From the NCBI GenBank assembly GCA_900541965.1, contig UQLN01000007.1:58757-122756 (forward strand): DNA of 64,000 nucleotides, read 5' to 3'. Below are positions 63,823 through 64,000 of the stretch, piece after piece. This stretch comes from an uncultured Parabacteroides sp. (GTDB taxonomy: Bacteria; Bacteroidota; Bacteroidia; Bacteroidales; Tannerellaceae). Both the position numbers and the translations under genes were made by a program. Position 1 is the stretch's first letter, and the number at the start of each line of letters is the position of its first letter. The notes under the pieces are model-generated. The model was not told the DNA's origin and did no database searches. It was given only the letters and a program-made list of their open reading frames with translations.

Positions 63823-64000
63823 CTATGTATTTATAAGATTGATAATTTCAGCTTTTAGGTTCTCTTTCCTTTTGCTATCCATCACACCGCAAGCAGAAAG
63901 TTCCGAATAGAGTTGTATCAGGTGAAGTAGCTTTTTATAATCCCGTTGGTGTATCTGGTAAAGTGCATTAATCTGTTTGGACTGGTTGTTTATCACATCG
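63823..64000 (-). CDS. C-terminal end of a gene upstream of the mobilization protein (start beyond window)
   Basis: Fifty-eight codons are visible on the minus strand, reading DVINNQSKQINALYQIHQRD then YKKLLHLIQLYSELSACGV and ending LINT before TAG (63823-63825). The helical, charged sequence and the position 4 bases before the DUF5712 gene fit the small MobA/MobC-type relaxosome accessory protein of such operons. The rest of the gene lies outside the window. Confidence 0.65.
   Translation of the reverse strand, partial: DVINNQSKQINALYQIHQRDYKKLLHLIQLYSELSACGVMDSKRKENLKAEIINLINT

Larger units (their letters stand above)
59373..64000. mobile_element. Left part of an integrative/mobilizable element
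   Basis: It begins at the tRNA-fragment boundary. It is AT-richer than the chromosome to the left, has all its genes on the minus strand, and ends at the window edge in mobilization-type genes. No integrase is seen in this part. The gap 59373-59572 between the fragment and the first gene shows no gene; AT-rich with no clear repeat. Confidence 0.65.

Overview
The window looks like chromosome of a gut-type Bacteroidales bacterium, probably Parabacteroides or a close relative. It has two SusC/SusD pairs, many lipoproteins with short lipoboxes, LytTR-type two-component systems, DUF-rich secreted proteins, and Bacteroidetes promoters (TTTG near -33, TAnnTTTG near -7) instead of sigma70 boxes. The species call is inference from gene content only.

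Layout. 1-444 is the end of a DUF4469-type protein. 445-862 is a gap holding a long hairpin and a 23-bp tandem repeat of palindromes. 863-4225 is a LytS/LytTR two-component pair. 4264-23400 is a polysaccharide-utilisation locus: an AraC regulator, a sugar-porter MFS with a 1097-aa DUF5107/TPR protein, a mutarotase with a GH2 lipoprotein, SusC/SusD, two paralogous secreted proteins (DUF3863-like), then a graveyard with a third DUF3863-like remnant and two GH2 C-terminal remnants. The three promoters of this locus share one operator: two (A/G)TCYATTT-like half-sites 20-21 bp apart, the second exactly 21 bp upstream of a TAYTTTG -7 box. 23935-28346 (minus) holds a C1 peptidase, a C69 dipeptidase and a 5'-nucleotidase-type lipoprotein. 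28963-31980 has an unusual SusD-like fusion lipoprotein and a small lipoprotein. 32102-39809 is a second LytS/LytTR pair followed by a complete RND efflux operon.

40100-41734 is a membrane-anchored BACON/FISUMP-like protein. 41738-52361 is a starch locus: susR-like regulator (divergent), susA (GH13), susB (GH97), susC, susD. No susE, susF or susG follows. Instead a 939-aa fimbrillin-like lipoprotein lies downstream. Between susD and that gene, 23-bp inverted repeats (52484-52506 and 52668-52690) flank 161 bp carrying a near-consensus promoter that points away from the gene. This is a strong candidate phase-variable promoter captured in the OFF orientation. 55795-59233 holds a membrane protein, a GNAT acetyltransferase, a DMT exporter and a DUF5131 protein.

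From about 59355 the sequence changes to an AT-rich integrated mobile element. An 18-bp match to a tRNA 3' end (59355-59372) is the likely attachment site, and a relaxase-like DUF5712 gene and the end of another gene lie at 62898-64000. Between them is a tight four-gene minus-strand cassette (62771 to 59573): an unrecognised 286-aa protein, a four-TM small membrane protein, a receiver-domain protein and a histidine kinase with an N-terminal four-cysteine motif. I do not recognise this combination as a named system; it is the best candidate here for an undescribed cargo (defence or signalling) module.
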